Assembly (NCBI GenBank): GCA_012729145.1
Contig: JAAYDT010000032.1
Location: 1-39,529, forward strand
Direction: 5' to 3'
DNA from: Synergistaceae bacterium
Lineage (GTDB): Bacteria > Synergistota > Synergistia > Synergistales > Thermovirgaceae
DNA length: 39,529 nt
The translations under genes and the position numbers were made by a program. Positions 1 through 10,171 of the stretch are shown piece after piece (within the stretch, counting starts at the first letter, position 1; each line of letters opens with the position of its first letter). The notes beneath the pieces were generated by a model that saw nothing but the letters and a program-made list of their open reading frames with translations, did not search any database and was not told the origin of the DNA.

Positions 1-56
1 AATCTTTGTTGACAAGAGACAGGAATGCCGATCCTTCACGAGAGGGGAGACTGCCA

Positions 57-569
57 ATGTCGGAGAGGATAGCAGTACTGGTGGAGAACGATTTCCACGA
101 CATAGAGTTCTGGTACCCCTACTACAGGCTGCAGGAGTCGGGGCATGAACCGATCATCGTCGCCCCCACGGCTCCAAAAGTCTACAGGGGCAAGTACGGG
201 ACAACCGTCGAAGCAGCCTATGACGCCGGCAGCATAGCCGGGAAATCCCTTGCCGGTGTGATCATTCCGGGAGGCTGGGCACCGGACCGCCTCAGGATGT
301 CCGCAGAGATAGTGGGCCTCGTTAAAAGAACCTACGAGTCGGGCGGATTCGTTGCGGGGATATGCCATGCGGGCAGTCTGCTGGTATCCTGCGGAGTACT
401 CGACGGCAAGACCGTGACGAGCTATCCCAGCCTCAGGGACGACATGGTCCTGGCTGGAGCGGAGTGGATGGACCTGGAGGTGGTCGTATCAGACCGGATC
501 ATAACCAGCAGGAGGCCTTCTGATCTTCCTGCCTTCATGGCTGAGGTGATGAGGATCCTCAAGGGTTGA
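57..569 (+). CDS. DJ-1/PfpI family protein (cysteine-hydrolase-like)
   Basis: A 170-residue cytosolic protein of the DJ-1/PfpI superfamily. The nucleophile elbow reads AGICHAG with Cys103-His104, and Glu17 in the FHDIEFWYPYYRL helix is the conserved partner acid. The length matches PfpI/YhbO proteins. Members act as deglycases, chaperones or peptidases, and sequence alone does not tell which. The ATG at 57 is chosen over a TTG at 6 because AGGGGAG lies just upstream and the family starts with this strand (MSERIAVLVEND). No operon partner is visible downstream, since the next gene has its own promoter. Family assignment is secure; the substrate is unknown. Confidence 0.9.
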   Translation: MSERIAVLVENDFHDIEFWYPYYRLQESGHEPIIVAPTAPKVYRGKYGTTVEAAYDAGSIAGKSLAGVIIPGGWAPDRLRMSAEIVGLVKRTYESGGFVAGICHAGSLLVSCGVLDGKTVTSYPSLRDDMVLAGAEWMDLEVVVSDRIITSRRPSDLPAFMAEVMRILKG

Positions 570-599
570 CGCTCCATCCAGAGGCTTTGAACCCGTTAA

Positions 600-608
600 T
601 GTTATAAT
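600..608 (+). promoter_or_regulatory. Extended -10 promoter for the repeat protein gene
   Basis: TGT followed by a perfect TATAAT, about 48 bases before the ATG at 656. No -35 box sits at 16-18 bases, so it would depend on the extended TG element. A TTGACG at 566-571 is too far away to serve. Confidence 0.55.
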
Positions 609-655
609 CGTTTCAAGTTGGGAAGAAAAAAAGAAGGTCCGGGGAGGGACAGGAA

Positions 656-2446
656 ATGAAGCCAACAACTGCAAGGATGCTTTTCACGGCCGCCTTTCTT
701 GCTTTGACGGTCCTTGTGTCTGGAACGGCCTGGGGAGCCATGGGAGAGGTGACCTCCTTTGCCTTCAGAACAGCACAGGACGATGTGCTCGGTCTGGAGA
801 GATCCCTTGAACTGGACGGGAAACCCGATGCCCACTTCGTGCTCTCTCTAAAGGGGATCGGAGCTATCTCCGATGTCTCTTTGAGGACAGTGGACGGCAA
901 GAGAGAATGGTCACCCGCCGCTTCCGGTGACCGTTGGACCATGGTGGTAAGGGACACTTCGGGAAAGACGGTCTCTTCTGAGTCGGGGATGCCTATAACC
1001 CCCTTCCTGGGGTTTGCCACGCTCAACCTTTACGTCTCCGACGACGGCACAGCTTTTTCCGAGACACGGGAATACGAGGTATCGGTCAAGTTCATCGACG
1101 GCAGCACCACTTCGGCGAAAATTGAGGTCAAGGGGATGCCTGATGTTTTCGGCTCTCCCGAACCGCTTCAGCCTGAGAGCGGTGTGATGACCGCAACGGT
1201 TTACGGGATCGGAAACCGGGATGTCGCCGGGAAGAGGGAGACCCTTGGCAAGGACGGGACCAACGACGCCCACTTCCGGGTCCGCTTCACCACCATTTCA
1301 GTAGTGGATCAGATAACGATCCGCAACGTGGACGGAACCAACGCCATGTGGGACACCGTCTCCGGAAATGGAGCGTGGGCGATTGCCGTGTTCCAGGAAG
1401 GCAAGCTCAGGAACAAGGCAGACGGCAGCGTGCGATTCGCCGTTGACGGTGATACGACACTTGACCTCTGGGTTGCAGACAACGGCGCCGTTTCCGGCGG
1501 AAAGACCCGTTTCGAGGTGATCATCAAGTTCAACGACGGTACGACCTTCCGCGAGATCGCCTCGCCTGGGACCCCGGAGGTGGAGGCCTCCGTGGAGGAT
1601 ATCCTCTCGGCAGTACTCTACGCCCCTGCGACCACCGACATCGCCAACCGTGGCGAAACCCCGGGAGTCAACGGCACCCCTGACTGGAGGATCACTTTAT
1701 CCGTTGCCGGAGAGGGGACCATCATCAGTTTCATAGTTCGGGGGATCGAGGGCTCCGTTGCGGAGTGGGACACTCTTCCGGGCAACAAGAAACCCATTGC
1801 CGTGGTCACCGATTCAGCCGGCAAGATATTAAACTCGTCCAACGGTTCGGTCTCGATCCCGCTGAGCGGAAGGAAGGATCTCTCTATCTGGCTTGACGAC
1901 GCGGGCGCCCTTTCGGACGGGGCGAACAAGTTCAGGGTGATAGCCGTCCTCAGTGACGGGAGGACCTTTGAGAGGCTCATAGAACGTGCTGCCACCCAGA
2001 CTTCTGTCCCGCCGGGGAGCGAGAATGTCCGGGAATCGGACAGCGTAAGGGCCTTCTATATGGGCAAAGGGCCGAGGAACCTGATAGGAAAGGGAGAACC
2101 TGCGGATATCACCAAGGGTCTCGATGCGAATCCCGACGCCCACATAAGGTTGAGGCTGGTATCACTGAACGGGACCATAGATTCACTGACGGTGGAATCC
2201 CTAAACGGCAACGGGGGAGACTGGGACACCATCCCGGGTAACGGAAGATGGCACATCGCCGTAACGGAGACAGCCATAGGGCCGGTCCTGAACAAAAACG
2301 ACGGCTCCTTCTCTAAGAAGGTCTCGGGCAACTCTGAGTTCCACCTCTGGCTCGCCGATAACGGCAAACTTAGCGCCAACCCGTCGAGTTACAGGGTCAT
2401 AGTGCGCTTCTCCGACGGACGGGCACTCTCACAAAATCTTTTCTAG
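656..2446 (+). CDS. Secreted protein of four tandem ~130-residue repeats
   Basis: A 596-residue exported protein. Residues 1-27 form a signal peptide (hydrophobic core, cleavage likely after TAWG). The rest is four related modules at about 32-158, 177-301, 317-442 and 464-595. Each carries the same ordered landmarks: PDAHF/NDAHF/PDWRI/PDAHI near its start, WDTxxGN in the middle (degenerate in module 1), a LWVADNG-type strand, and a final KFNDGTTF-type strand. The pattern suggests beta-sandwich domains. I do not recognise the family. There is no membrane anchor, sorting signal or catalytic motif, so a structural, adhesive or ligand-binding role outside the cell is only a guess. It has its own promoter at 600-608 and its own terminator at 2467-2497, so it is probably monocistronic. 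Confidence 0.85.
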   Translation: MKPTTARMLFTAAFLALTVLVSGTAWGAMGEVTSFAFRTAQDDVLGLERSLELDGKPDAHFVLSLKGIGAISDVSLRTVDGKREWSPAASGDRWTMVVRDTSGKTVSSESGMPITPFLGFATLNLYVSDDGTAFSETREYEVSVKFIDGSTTSAKIEVKGMPDVFGSPEPLQPESGVMTATVYGIGNRDVAGKRETLGKDGTNDAHFRVRFTTISVVDQITIRNVDGTNAMWDTVSGNGAWAIAVFQEGKLRNKADGSVRFAVDGDTTLDLWVADNGAVSGGKTRFEVIIKFNDGTTFREIASPGTPEVEASVEDILSAVLYAPATTDIANRGETPGVNGTPDWRITLSVAGEGTIISFIVRGIEGSVAEWDTLPGNKKPIAVVTDSAGKILNSSNGSVSIPLSGRKDLSIWLDDAGALSDGANKFRVIAVLSDGRTFERLIERAATQTSVPPGSENVRESDSVRAFYMGKGPRNLIGKGEPADITKGLDANPDAHIRLRLVSLNGTIDSLTVESLNGNGGDWDTIPGNGRWHIAVTETAIGPVLNKNDGSFSKKVSGNSEFHLWLADNGKLSANPSSYRVIVRFSDGRALSQNLF

Positions 2447-2452
2447 GAAAGA

Positions 2453-3436
2453 TCAGGCAGCATCCCGGGGACCCCTCTGGAGGGGTCCCCTTTTTTTATC
2501 ACCTTCAGATCCAGACCGGGAGATCCTCCCTTCCATGAGAAGCAACAGCACCGCTGTCACTATCAGCAGTCCGCCCCTGATCTGGTCCGGCGAGGGTACT
2601 TCATCCAGGAAGACCCAGGCCATCACCCCGGCGAAGATTATCTCCGACATGGAGGTTATGGAGGCCACCGTTCCGGGGATGTACTTGAGGGCAAAGGAGA
2701 TGAGCCCGTAGGATACCAGTGTCGGGAAGAGGGCCAGATGGACAAGAGAAAGAAGGGCTGGAAGGGGAAGGTCCCGGAAGTCCGGCATCTCTCTGCTGTA
2801 AAGCACAATGGCCAGCATCATAAGAGCCCCCCACAGGAACATCTGTACAAAGGTCTTGAAGGGCCTTTCCCTTCCTGTGCCGTAGCGGCTGTTGAGGATG
2901 TAGAAGGAGAACCCCACCCCTGAGACGACGGCCAGCGCTACACCGGTCATGTCCAGTTCCCCGACTTTTGCACCGCCAGTACCTCCGACGGCGATCCACA
3001 CTCCGGCGAGACCGGCGACCAGGGCCGCCGCACGCGCCCTGGTGAAGGGCTCCTTGCCCATGGCGGCGGCTCCCAGGGCAGTCCATATCGGATTGGTATA
3101 GAAAAGGATGACAGTAAGTCCCACAGGTATGGTCACAAAGGCTATGTTCGACAGGTAGTATACGAAGACAACACCAAAAAGCCCTGCAAGAGCGAACTTC
3201 CATGAATCCCTCAACCCTGGTACAAGGGCCGAGGGCTCCCTGAAGAGGGCATAGGAACCTATAACCACAGCACCGACAACGGCCCTGACCAGGGAGACCC
3301 CGGCCGGGGTCACGCCATACCCGAAGGCCACCCTTTCAGCAGGTCCGAGGGAGCCGAAGAAAAGGGCCGAGAGTATCACACAGCCGAATCCGACGAGTAC
3401 CAAGACGACAACTCCTTTACGACCAACTCCAGACAT
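2453..3436 (-). CDS. EamA/DMT family transporter
   Basis: A drug/metabolite transporter with about ten membrane helices arranged as two EamA repeats. The first repeat contains VTIPVGLTVILFYTNPIWTA and the second ends with SMSEIIFAGVMAWVFLDE, both typical positions. Such proteins usually export amino acids or other small metabolites; the substrate here is not predictable. The frame is open to a GTG at 3490, but the ATG at 3436 places the start just before helix 1 as in relatives; neither start has a convincing ribosome site. The C-terminal tail (after LLLMEGRIS) is basic and is partly encoded by the terminator hairpin of the convergent gene. It faces the trehalose operon across 3491-3660. Confidence 0.85.
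   Translation of the reverse strand: MSGVGRKGVVVLVLVGFGCVILSALFFGSLGPAERVAFGYGVTPAGVSLVRAVVGAVVIGSYALFREPSALVPGLRDSWKFALAGLFGVVFVYYLSNIAFVTIPVGLTVILFYTNPIWTALGAAAMGKEPFTRARAAALVAGLAGVWIAVGGTGGAKVGELDMTGVALAVVSGVGFSFYILNSRYGTGRERPFKTFVQMFLWGALMMLAIVLYSREMPDFRDLPLPALLSLVHLALFPTLVSYGLISFALKYIPGTVASITSMSEIIFAGVMAWVFLDEVPSPDQIRGGLLIVTAVLLLLMEGRISRSGSEGDKKRGPLQRGPRDAA
2467..2497 (+). terminator. Rho-independent terminator after the repeat protein
   Basis: Perfect 10-bp stem (GGGGACCCCT / AGGGGTCCCC) with a CTGG loop followed by seven T residues, 20 bases after the TAG at 2444-2446. It lies inside the last codons of the convergent EamA gene on the other strand. On that strand the hairpin is not followed by T residues, so it should stop only rightward transcription. 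Confidence 0.92.
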
Positions 3437-3660
3437 TCTTGCATATACGGGCCGGTAACCCAACAGGAGAGCGTGATTTCGTAAATTCACGGAATTGTCT
3501 TATAATATGACACAAATACGTTACAGCGGTTCCCCTGTGACACCGGCGCCGATCCCCAGCCCTTTTCAGATCACCCTATTGAAGATCCTCTGGATCCTCT
3601 TGAAAACCCGGACACGTTCGCCGGACATCAGGCACCGTTCTTTGAAAGGAGAGATACCGC
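3437..3660. promoter_or_regulatory. Divergent intergenic region between EamA gene and treT
   Basis: About 220 bases that must hold promoters for both directions. A TATAAT lies at 3501-3506 on the plus strand, but without a good -35 box or a TGn extension. If it is used, treT has a leader of about 150 bases. On the minus strand the same A/T-rich patch could serve the EamA gene. No riboswitch consensus or hairpin with T-run was recognised. Confidence 0.4.
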
Positions 3661-4923
3661 ATGGGACTTCCATACATCGCCAGGCTAGAGCATTATGAAC
3701 CCTACATAGGCAAAGAGGCTGTCGAGAGGATCCTTTTGAAGGCTGAAATGATGTCGGACCGAAGGATAGTCCACATCAACTCGACATACTACGGGGGAGG
3801 GGTCGCCGAACTGCTGGGCTCCATGACCCTGCTGGCCAACCTGGCCGGAATTCAGATGGGATGGAGGGTCATCCAGGGCTCCCCTGACTTCTTCAGCGTC
3901 ACGAAGAAGATGCACAACGCCCTTCAGGGAGGGGAGATCAACCTCAGCTGGAAGAAGTTCAGGATATATGAGCACGTGGTCTTCGAGAATGTTCTTCGGA
4001 ACCACCTCGACCATGATATTGTGGTGATCCACGACCCTCAGCCCCTTCCGATGGTCCGTCACTACCACAAGAAGGGCCCCTGGATCTGGGTCTGTCACGT
4101 GGACCTCTCCAACCCCAACAGGAAACTCTGGCCCTATATCAGGAACTACGTGAACCGCTACGATGCAGCGGTTTTCAGCATCCCCGAATACAGGCAGGAC
4201 ACCCGGACACCGCTGGTCTTCATCAAGCCCGCCATAGACCCATTCAGCATCAAGAACAGGGACTTCTCGGAAGAGGAGATCAAGGAAAGGCTCGACAGGT
4301 ACGACATCCCCACCGACAAGCCACTGGTGGTCCAGGTATCGCGTTTCGACAAGTGGAAGGACCCCGCAGGGGTGATCGAGGCCTTCAAGATCGCCCGCAA
4401 GGAGGTGGACTGCAACCTGGTCCTTCTGGGCAACATCGCCACCGACGACCCCGAGGGAGTGGAGATCTTCAACGAACTGAAGGGAAAGCAGGAAGAGGGC
4501 ATTTTGATGCTCACCGTGGAGGACACCGCGCTGGTGAACGCACTGCAGCGCAAGGCCGCCGTGGTCCTTCAGAAATCGATCCGGGAGGGTTTCGGTCTGA
4601 CCGTGACGGAAGCCATGTGGAAGGGCAAACCGGTGATCGGGGGGAACGTCGGAGGGATAAGGCACCAGATAAACGACGGGGAGAACGGTTTCCTGGTGGA
4701 TACCGTTGAGGAGGCCGCCGAGAGGATAGTGATGCTGCTCAAGGACCCGGACCTCTGCCGCAGTATTGGGGAGAAGGCCCGAAGGACGGTCCAGGAGAAG
4801 TTCCTCATGTCCCGTTACCTCGAGGACTACCTCGATCTCTTCAAATCCTTCGAGGCAAGCTACACCCTCAGGGAACCGCTCTGGAACAAAAGATCCAGAC
4901 CAGGCAAAAGGGACCGTCGATGA
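3661..4923 (+). CDS. treT: Trehalose glycosyltransferring synthase (GT4 family, TreT-like)
   Basis: A 420-residue GT-B fold glycosyltransferase. TreT makes trehalose in one reversible step from a nucleotide-diphosphate-glucose and glucose. Landmarks shared with archaeal TreT are INSTYYGGGVAELL near residue 40, IHDPQPLPM, WICV-type CHVDLSNPN, VQVSRFDKWKDP, and the donor-site EX7E motif in SIREGFGLTVTEAMWKGKPV. The length is close to characterised TreT. The start has a strong AAAGGAGAG site. Its stop overlaps the ATG of the otsA-like gene (ATGA), so both are cotranslated for one osmolyte or storage-sugar pathway. A related GT4 disaccharide synthase with another acceptor cannot be excluded from sequence. 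Confidence 0.85.
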   Translation: MGLPYIARLEHYEPYIGKEAVERILLKAEMMSDRRIVHINSTYYGGGVAELLGSMTLLANLAGIQMGWRVIQGSPDFFSVTKKMHNALQGGEINLSWKKFRIYEHVVFENVLRNHLDHDIVVIHDPQPLPMVRHYHKKGPWIWVCHVDLSNPNRKLWPYIRNYVNRYDAAVFSIPEYRQDTRTPLVFIKPAIDPFSIKNRDFSEEEIKERLDRYDIPTDKPLVVQVSRFDKWKDPAGVIEAFKIARKEVDCNLVLLGNIATDDPEGVEIFNELKGKQEEGILMLTVEDTALVNALQRKAAVVLQKSIREGFGLTVTEAMWKGKPVIGGNVGGIRHQINDGENGFLVDTVEEAAERIVMLLKDPDLCRSIGEKARRTVQEKFLMSRYLEDYLDLFKSFEASYTLREPLWNKRSRPGKRDRR

Positions 4924-6446
4924 CGGGTGGAACGGACATGGGAGACAAGGGAAGGCTGGTCATTGTCTCAAACAGGCTTCCTGTCAGGATAGAGGGCCAT
5001 CCTGGCCGGTGGAAGGTAACCCACTCATCAGGAGGTCTGGTATCGGCTTTGACCCCGGTCCTTCGTGACCGTGGAGGCATATGGATCGGCTGGACAGGGA
5101 TCTCTGAGATGCTTGACATGAAGACCCTCAGGGAGATCCTCGGCCCCGCGTCCAGCAAGGCCGGGTACAGGGTCTTCCCTGTCAGGCTGTCAAGGGAAGA
5201 TGTAGATTCCTTCTACTACGGATTCTCAAACGAGGTTGTCTGGCCCCTCTTCCATGATCTTCAGACCCGGTGCCGTTTCGAACCGGAGTACTGGAAGTCC
5301 TACAGGAGGGTCAACGGCCTTTTCGCCAGGGCTGTCTCAAGGTATACCAGGGCCGAGGACTTTGTCTGGGTCCACGACTACCAGATGATCCCCGTCGCCA
5401 GAATGCTGGGATCTTCGGGGGTAAAGAGGAAATGCGTCTTCTTCCTCCACATCCCCTTCCCCCCACCGGATATCTTTCTGAAACTCCCCTGGAGGGAAGA
5501 GCTGCTGAAGGACTTCCTCGAGTACGACTTCGTGGGGTTCCAGACCATGAGGGACAGGAGGAACTTCACCGACTGCCTCAGGGCCCTCATCCCCGGCTGG
5601 AAGGTTTCCGGCCGTGGTCCTGTTGCTACTGTCTCCTCCGGTGGCCGGCGGATCAGGGTGGCGGCAATGCCCATTAGCATCGACTACAGATCCTTCAGGG
5701 ATATGGCCAAGTCTGCCAGGATCTCAAGGATCCTCAAGGACCTGAAGAGGCAGCTTCCACGGGAGAAGATCGCCATAGGGGTTGACCGGCTGGACTACAC
5801 CAAGGGAATTCCCCAGAGGATCAGGGCTTTCGGCGAGGCCCTCAGGTCCTTCCCGGAATTGCGGGAGAGGATCACCTTCATACAGATCGTGGTCCCGAGC
5901 CGCGAGGATGTACCAGCCTACCATGAACTGAGGGAGGAGATCGAGAGGCTGGTAAGCTCCGTTAACGGAGAGTTCTCCACTCCTGGATGGGTTCCGGTCC
6001 ACTACATGTTCAAGTCGATCCCCCGCGAAGAGCTGGTAGCCTACTACAGGCTCGCAGACATAGCGCTCGTGACACCCCTCAAGGACGGGATGAACCTGGT
6101 GGCCAAGGAGTACTGCGCCTGCCAGGTCGATGACGACGGGGTGCTGGTGCTTGGCGAGTTCGCGGGGGCGGCCGCTCAGATGCGAAGAGGCGCTATCCTG
6201 GTGAACTCCTACGACATTCAGGGGATGGCAAAGGCTATCAATGAAGCTGTGAACATGCCCGTTGAAAAGAGAAAGGGGCGGATGCGCCGCCTGAGGGCGG
6301 GCATCCGCAGGCAGAACGTCTTCTGGTGGGTGGACAACTACCTTAGGGCTTCAACGGGCAAAGCCCTGGTGGATTTTCCAGAGACCGACATGGCCCCCGT
6401 TTTCCACGCCCTGATCAGGCGCTCACCGGAGTCACAGGAAGACTGA
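4920..6446 (+). CDS. otsA: Alpha,alpha-trehalose-phosphate synthase (GT20)
   Basis: A 508-residue GT20 enzyme, which transfers glucose from UDP- or ADP-glucose to glucose-6-phosphate. The expected active-site elements are present in order: IVSNRLP with the donor-loop Arg, [48 protein letters not shown] with the phosphate-contacting Arg and Lys, and [13 protein letters not shown]. The N-terminus matches OtsA rather than glucosylglycerol-phosphate synthase. The ATG at 4920 overlaps the treT stop; a second ATG at 4938 would give a start closer to the usual OtsA N-terminus. No trehalose-6-phosphate phosphatase (OtsB) is fused or adjacent, so it must be encoded elsewhere if this step is used. Confidence 0.92.
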   Translation: MTGGTDMGDKGRLVIVSNRLPVRIEGHPGRWKVTHSSGGLVSALTPVLRDRGGIWIGWTGISEMLDMKTLREILGPASSKAGYRVFPVRLSREDVDSFYYGFSNEVVWPLFHDLQTRCRFEPEYWKSYRRVNGLFARAVSRYTRAEDFVWVHDYQMIPVARMLGSSGVKRKCVFFLHIPFPPPDIFLKLPWREELLKDFLEYDFVGFQTMRDRRNFTDCLRALIPGWKVSGRGPVATVSSGGRRIRVAAMPISIDYRSFRDMAKSARISRILKDLKRQLPREKIAIGVDRLDYTKGIPQRIRAFGEALRSFPELRERITFIQIVVPSREDVPAYHELREEIERLVSSVNGEFSTPGWVPVHYMFKSIPREELVAYYRLADIALVTPLKDGMNLVAKEYCACQVDDDGVLVLGEFAGAAAQMRRGAILVNSYDIQGMAKAINEAVNMPVEKRKGRMRRLRAGIRRQNVFWWVDNYLRASTGKALVDFPETDMAPVFHALIRRSPESQED

Positions 6447-6457
6447 CCGGCAGTCCC

Positions 6458-7826
<1,369 letters not shown>

Positions 7827-7911
7827 CAGACCCTTCGCTCTATGATCTGTCCCGGACACGAGGATAGTTCGCAGGATACACAGCAGGACCAGCCCCTTCC
7901 CCTTTTAGCCG

Positions 7912-7920
7912 TGGTATAAT
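7912..7920 (+). promoter_or_regulatory. Extended -10 promoter of the PAS-GGDEF gene
   Basis: TGG followed by perfect TATAAT. Initiation would fall near 7927, leaving only about 25 bases before the proposed CTG start at 7953, with the GGAGGT ribosome site at 7940-7945 in between. No -35 box is visible. Confidence 0.65.
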
Positions 7921-7952
7921 CCAGAAACGAATAATGCCTGGAGGTAGCGCTT

Positions 7953-10004
7953 CTGCCGGACCAAAGCCCTGTCCCTTTAACGGAAAGCCTCAACGATGCT
8001 ATCCTCAGAACCCTTCTGGAGAGATCTCCTGAAGGGCTTGTCTTTTGTGATGCCTCAAGCCGGATATGCCAGGTGAACGACGAATTCTGCCGGATCTTCG
8101 GCTACGAAAGGATGGAGATCCTCGGCAAGGACCTGGACGAAGTGGTCTCCCGGGACCCCTTGCTCATAGAGGAGGGAAGGGGTCTCTTCAGTGAGTTCAC
8201 CAGCAGGGGTTCGGTCTCCGTCGAGACCGAGAGGCAGAGAAGTGACGGCAGCCGGTTCCCCGTGTCCATAACATCCTTCCCGGTCTCGGCCAACGGAAGC
8301 TATTGCGGTTTCTTCACCATCTACAGGGACATCACCGAGCGAAGGCGCTATGAGAGAGAGATCACCTCCAGGGAGGAAAGGATGAAGGAGATCCTGGACT
8401 CACTCCCGGAACTGGTCCTGAGGTTCACGCCGGACCTGGTCGCCTCCTACGCCAACAGGACCTACTGCGAATACCACGGTATAACTTACAAAGAAGCAGT
8501 AGGAAAGAGTTTCGAGAACCACATACTACCCGACGACATACCTGCCGTCTTTGACAAGCTGATGTCCCTCACCAAGGAGAACCCTGTCATCACAGGGGTG
8601 GAGAGGAACGTAATGGCGGACGGTGAGATCCGTTGGCTTGAGTGGACCGACCGGGGGATATTCGACCAGAATGGGAAGCTGACGGAGATCCAGTCCATGG
8701 GGAGGGACATAACCGAACGGCAGAGGACAGAGGAAGCCCTGGCATTCGAACGCGAGTCGCTTAACGCCCTCTTCGAGAACGCTATGGAGGGCATAGTCTT
8801 CTGCGACCATGAAGGGATCGTCCTCAAAGCCAACCCCGCATTCTGCGATATGTTCGACTATTCCAGAGAAGAGGTCATAGGCAACCTGGTCGATGACCTG
8901 GTAGCAAAGGGTTCGGAGTTCATGGAGGAGGCCAGGGACCTGTCGGCTACCACTGCAAGGGGCAAGAGCATAGCCGCCGAGGCGACCAGACTGAAGAAGG
9001 ACGGTACGCCTATTCAGGTATCATTCCTTGGTGTTCCCGTCATTCTCTCGGACGGGCGGATCTTCGGATACGGCATATACCGAGACATTACTGCCCAGAA
9101 GACGGCCGAGCGTGCCCTCCGGGAGAGCGAGGCCAAATACCGGGACCTCTTCAGCACCATGCCCGACGGCTTCTACGCATCCACCCCTGAGGGGTATTTC
9201 ATTGACGCGAATCCCGCCTTTATCCGGATGCTCGGATACGACAACCTCGAAGAGCTGCGCTCCGTCTACATCCCCACTGACATCTACGTCCACGAAAGCG
9301 AAAGGATACAGATGCACAACGACAACTACAACGAGGAGTTCGTGGACCGTTTCGAGACATACCGTCTGAAGAGAAAAGACGGGAAGATCATCTGGGTCGA
9401 GGACTTCGCCAGGTACATAAAGGACGGCAGGGGCAGGGTCCTTTTCAACCAGGGGATCTGCAGGGAGATAACCGACCGGGTAAGAGCCGAGGATGAGCTC
9501 AGGAGGCTGAACAGGGAGCTCTTTGTAGCGGCGACCACCGACAAGATGACAGACCTGTTCAACCGTCAGCACTTCGACGAGGTCCTGCAGAGGGAGATCG
9601 ACAGGTCCTCGAGATACGGGACCCCCCTGTCGCTGATCATGATAGACCTTGACAACTTCAAGAGCCTTAACGACACGAAGGGGCACATCGCCGGCGACAG
9701 GGCTCTCTCCGGGATAGCTCGGACTATCAGCGAGAATATTCGTTCATCCGATGTCGCTGCCCGATGGGGAGGGGACGAGTTCATCCTGGCCACCCCTGCC
9801 GACACGGAGCAGGCTCTCTCCCTTGCCCGAAAGCTCAAGGGACTGCTTCTCGGCCTCGATCACGAGGGGTACGGCCCGGTCACCGGGAGCATCGGAGTAT
9901 CAACCTTCCGCGAGGGGGACGACATAGATTCTCTCACCAAAAGGGCAGATCGCGCCATGTACGATGTGAAGAAGAAGGGCGGCAACGGAGTGTCTTCAAG
10001 GTAG
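7953..10004 (+). CDS. Multi-PAS diguanylate cyclase (GGDEF)
   Basis: A soluble protein of about 683 residues with four PAS domains in series, most ending in an IYRDITER-type PAC motif, then a GGDEF domain. The signature GGDEF is at about residues 606-610 and an inhibitory site RSSD lies five residues before it, so it should make c-di-GMP and be product-inhibited. Metal and base elements (IDLDNFKSLND) are intact. The only standard start in frame is GTG at 8073, which would cut off the front of PAS1. A perfect GGAGGT at 7940-7945 stands seven bases before a CTG at 7953, and the reading from there completes the PAS fold, so CTG is proposed as the start. No transmembrane segment is present; the signal sensed is unknown. 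Confidence 0.88.
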   Translation: MPDQSPVPLTESLNDAILRTLLERSPEGLVFCDASSRICQVNDEFCRIFGYERMEILGKDLDEVVSRDPLLIEEGRGLFSEFTSRGSVSVETERQRSDGSRFPVSITSFPVSANGSYCGFFTIYRDITERRRYEREITSREERMKEILDSLPELVLRFTPDLVASYANRTYCEYHGITYKEAVGKSFENHILPDDIPAVFDKLMSLTKENPVITGVERNVMADGEIRWLEWTDRGIFDQNGKLTEIQSMGRDITERQRTEEALAFERESLNALFENAMEGIVFCDHEGIVLKANPAFCDMFDYSREEVIGNLVDDLVAKGSEFMEEARDLSATTARGKSIAAEATRLKKDGTPIQVSFLGVPVILSDGRIFGYGIYRDITAQKTAERALRESEAKYRDLFSTMPDGFYASTPEGYFIDANPAFIRMLGYDNLEELRSVYIPTDIYVHESERIQMHNDNYNEEFVDRFETYRLKRKDGKIIWVEDFARYIKDGRGRVLFNQGICREITDRVRAEDELRRLNRELFVAATTDKMTDLFNRQHFDEVLQREIDRSSRYGTPLSLIMIDLDNFKSLNDTKGHIAGDRALSGIARTISENIRSSDVAARWGGDEFILATPADTEQALSLARKLKGLLLGLDHEGYGPVTGSIGVSTFREGDDIDSLTKRADRAMYDVKKKGGNGVSSR

Positions 10005-10133
10005 GTACCCCGACTGTCCAGCCATCTCCAAAGTAGAGATCAGACGAGACCCTGGGGACCGGTCGCCAGAGAGTATCGTTCCTGGTAGAAGGTAGAGGAC
10101 AAGCGAAGATCTTATATCAGCGACAAGCGGAAA

Positions 10134-10163
10134 GGGGCGGGCAAGAACCCGCCCCTCCTTGTT
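10134..10163. terminator. Hairpin terminator between convergent genes
   Basis: Perfect 8-bp G/C stem GGGGCGGG / CCCGCCCC with a six-base loop, followed on the plus strand by TCCTTGTTG. It stands between the PAS-GGDEF stop and the cupin stop. On the minus strand it is followed by TTTCC. T-runs are weak in both directions, so it may act bidirectionally with modest strength. Confidence 0.65.
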
Positions 10164-10171
10164 GCTGCAGC

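Noticed and set aside
9-14. TTGACA as -35 box for the first gene
   Set aside because: No -10-like sequence occurs 16-18 bases downstream.
3685-4665. 326-codon open frame antisense to treT
   Set aside because: It mirrors a well-conserved gene, and its Val/Asp/His-rich composition is a codon-bias shadow without domain similarity.
4920-6446. Glucosylglycerol-phosphate synthase instead of OtsA
   Set aside because: The N-terminal loop IVSNRLP/SSGGL and the WIGW segment follow OtsA; the GgpS N-terminus differs.
7934-8032. 32-residue frame from ATG 7934 as upstream ORF of the PAS-GGDEF gene
   Set aside because: It has no ribosome site, starts within a few bases of the predicted transcript start, and its sequence is low-quality coding; the GGAGGT lies inside it and serves the other frame.
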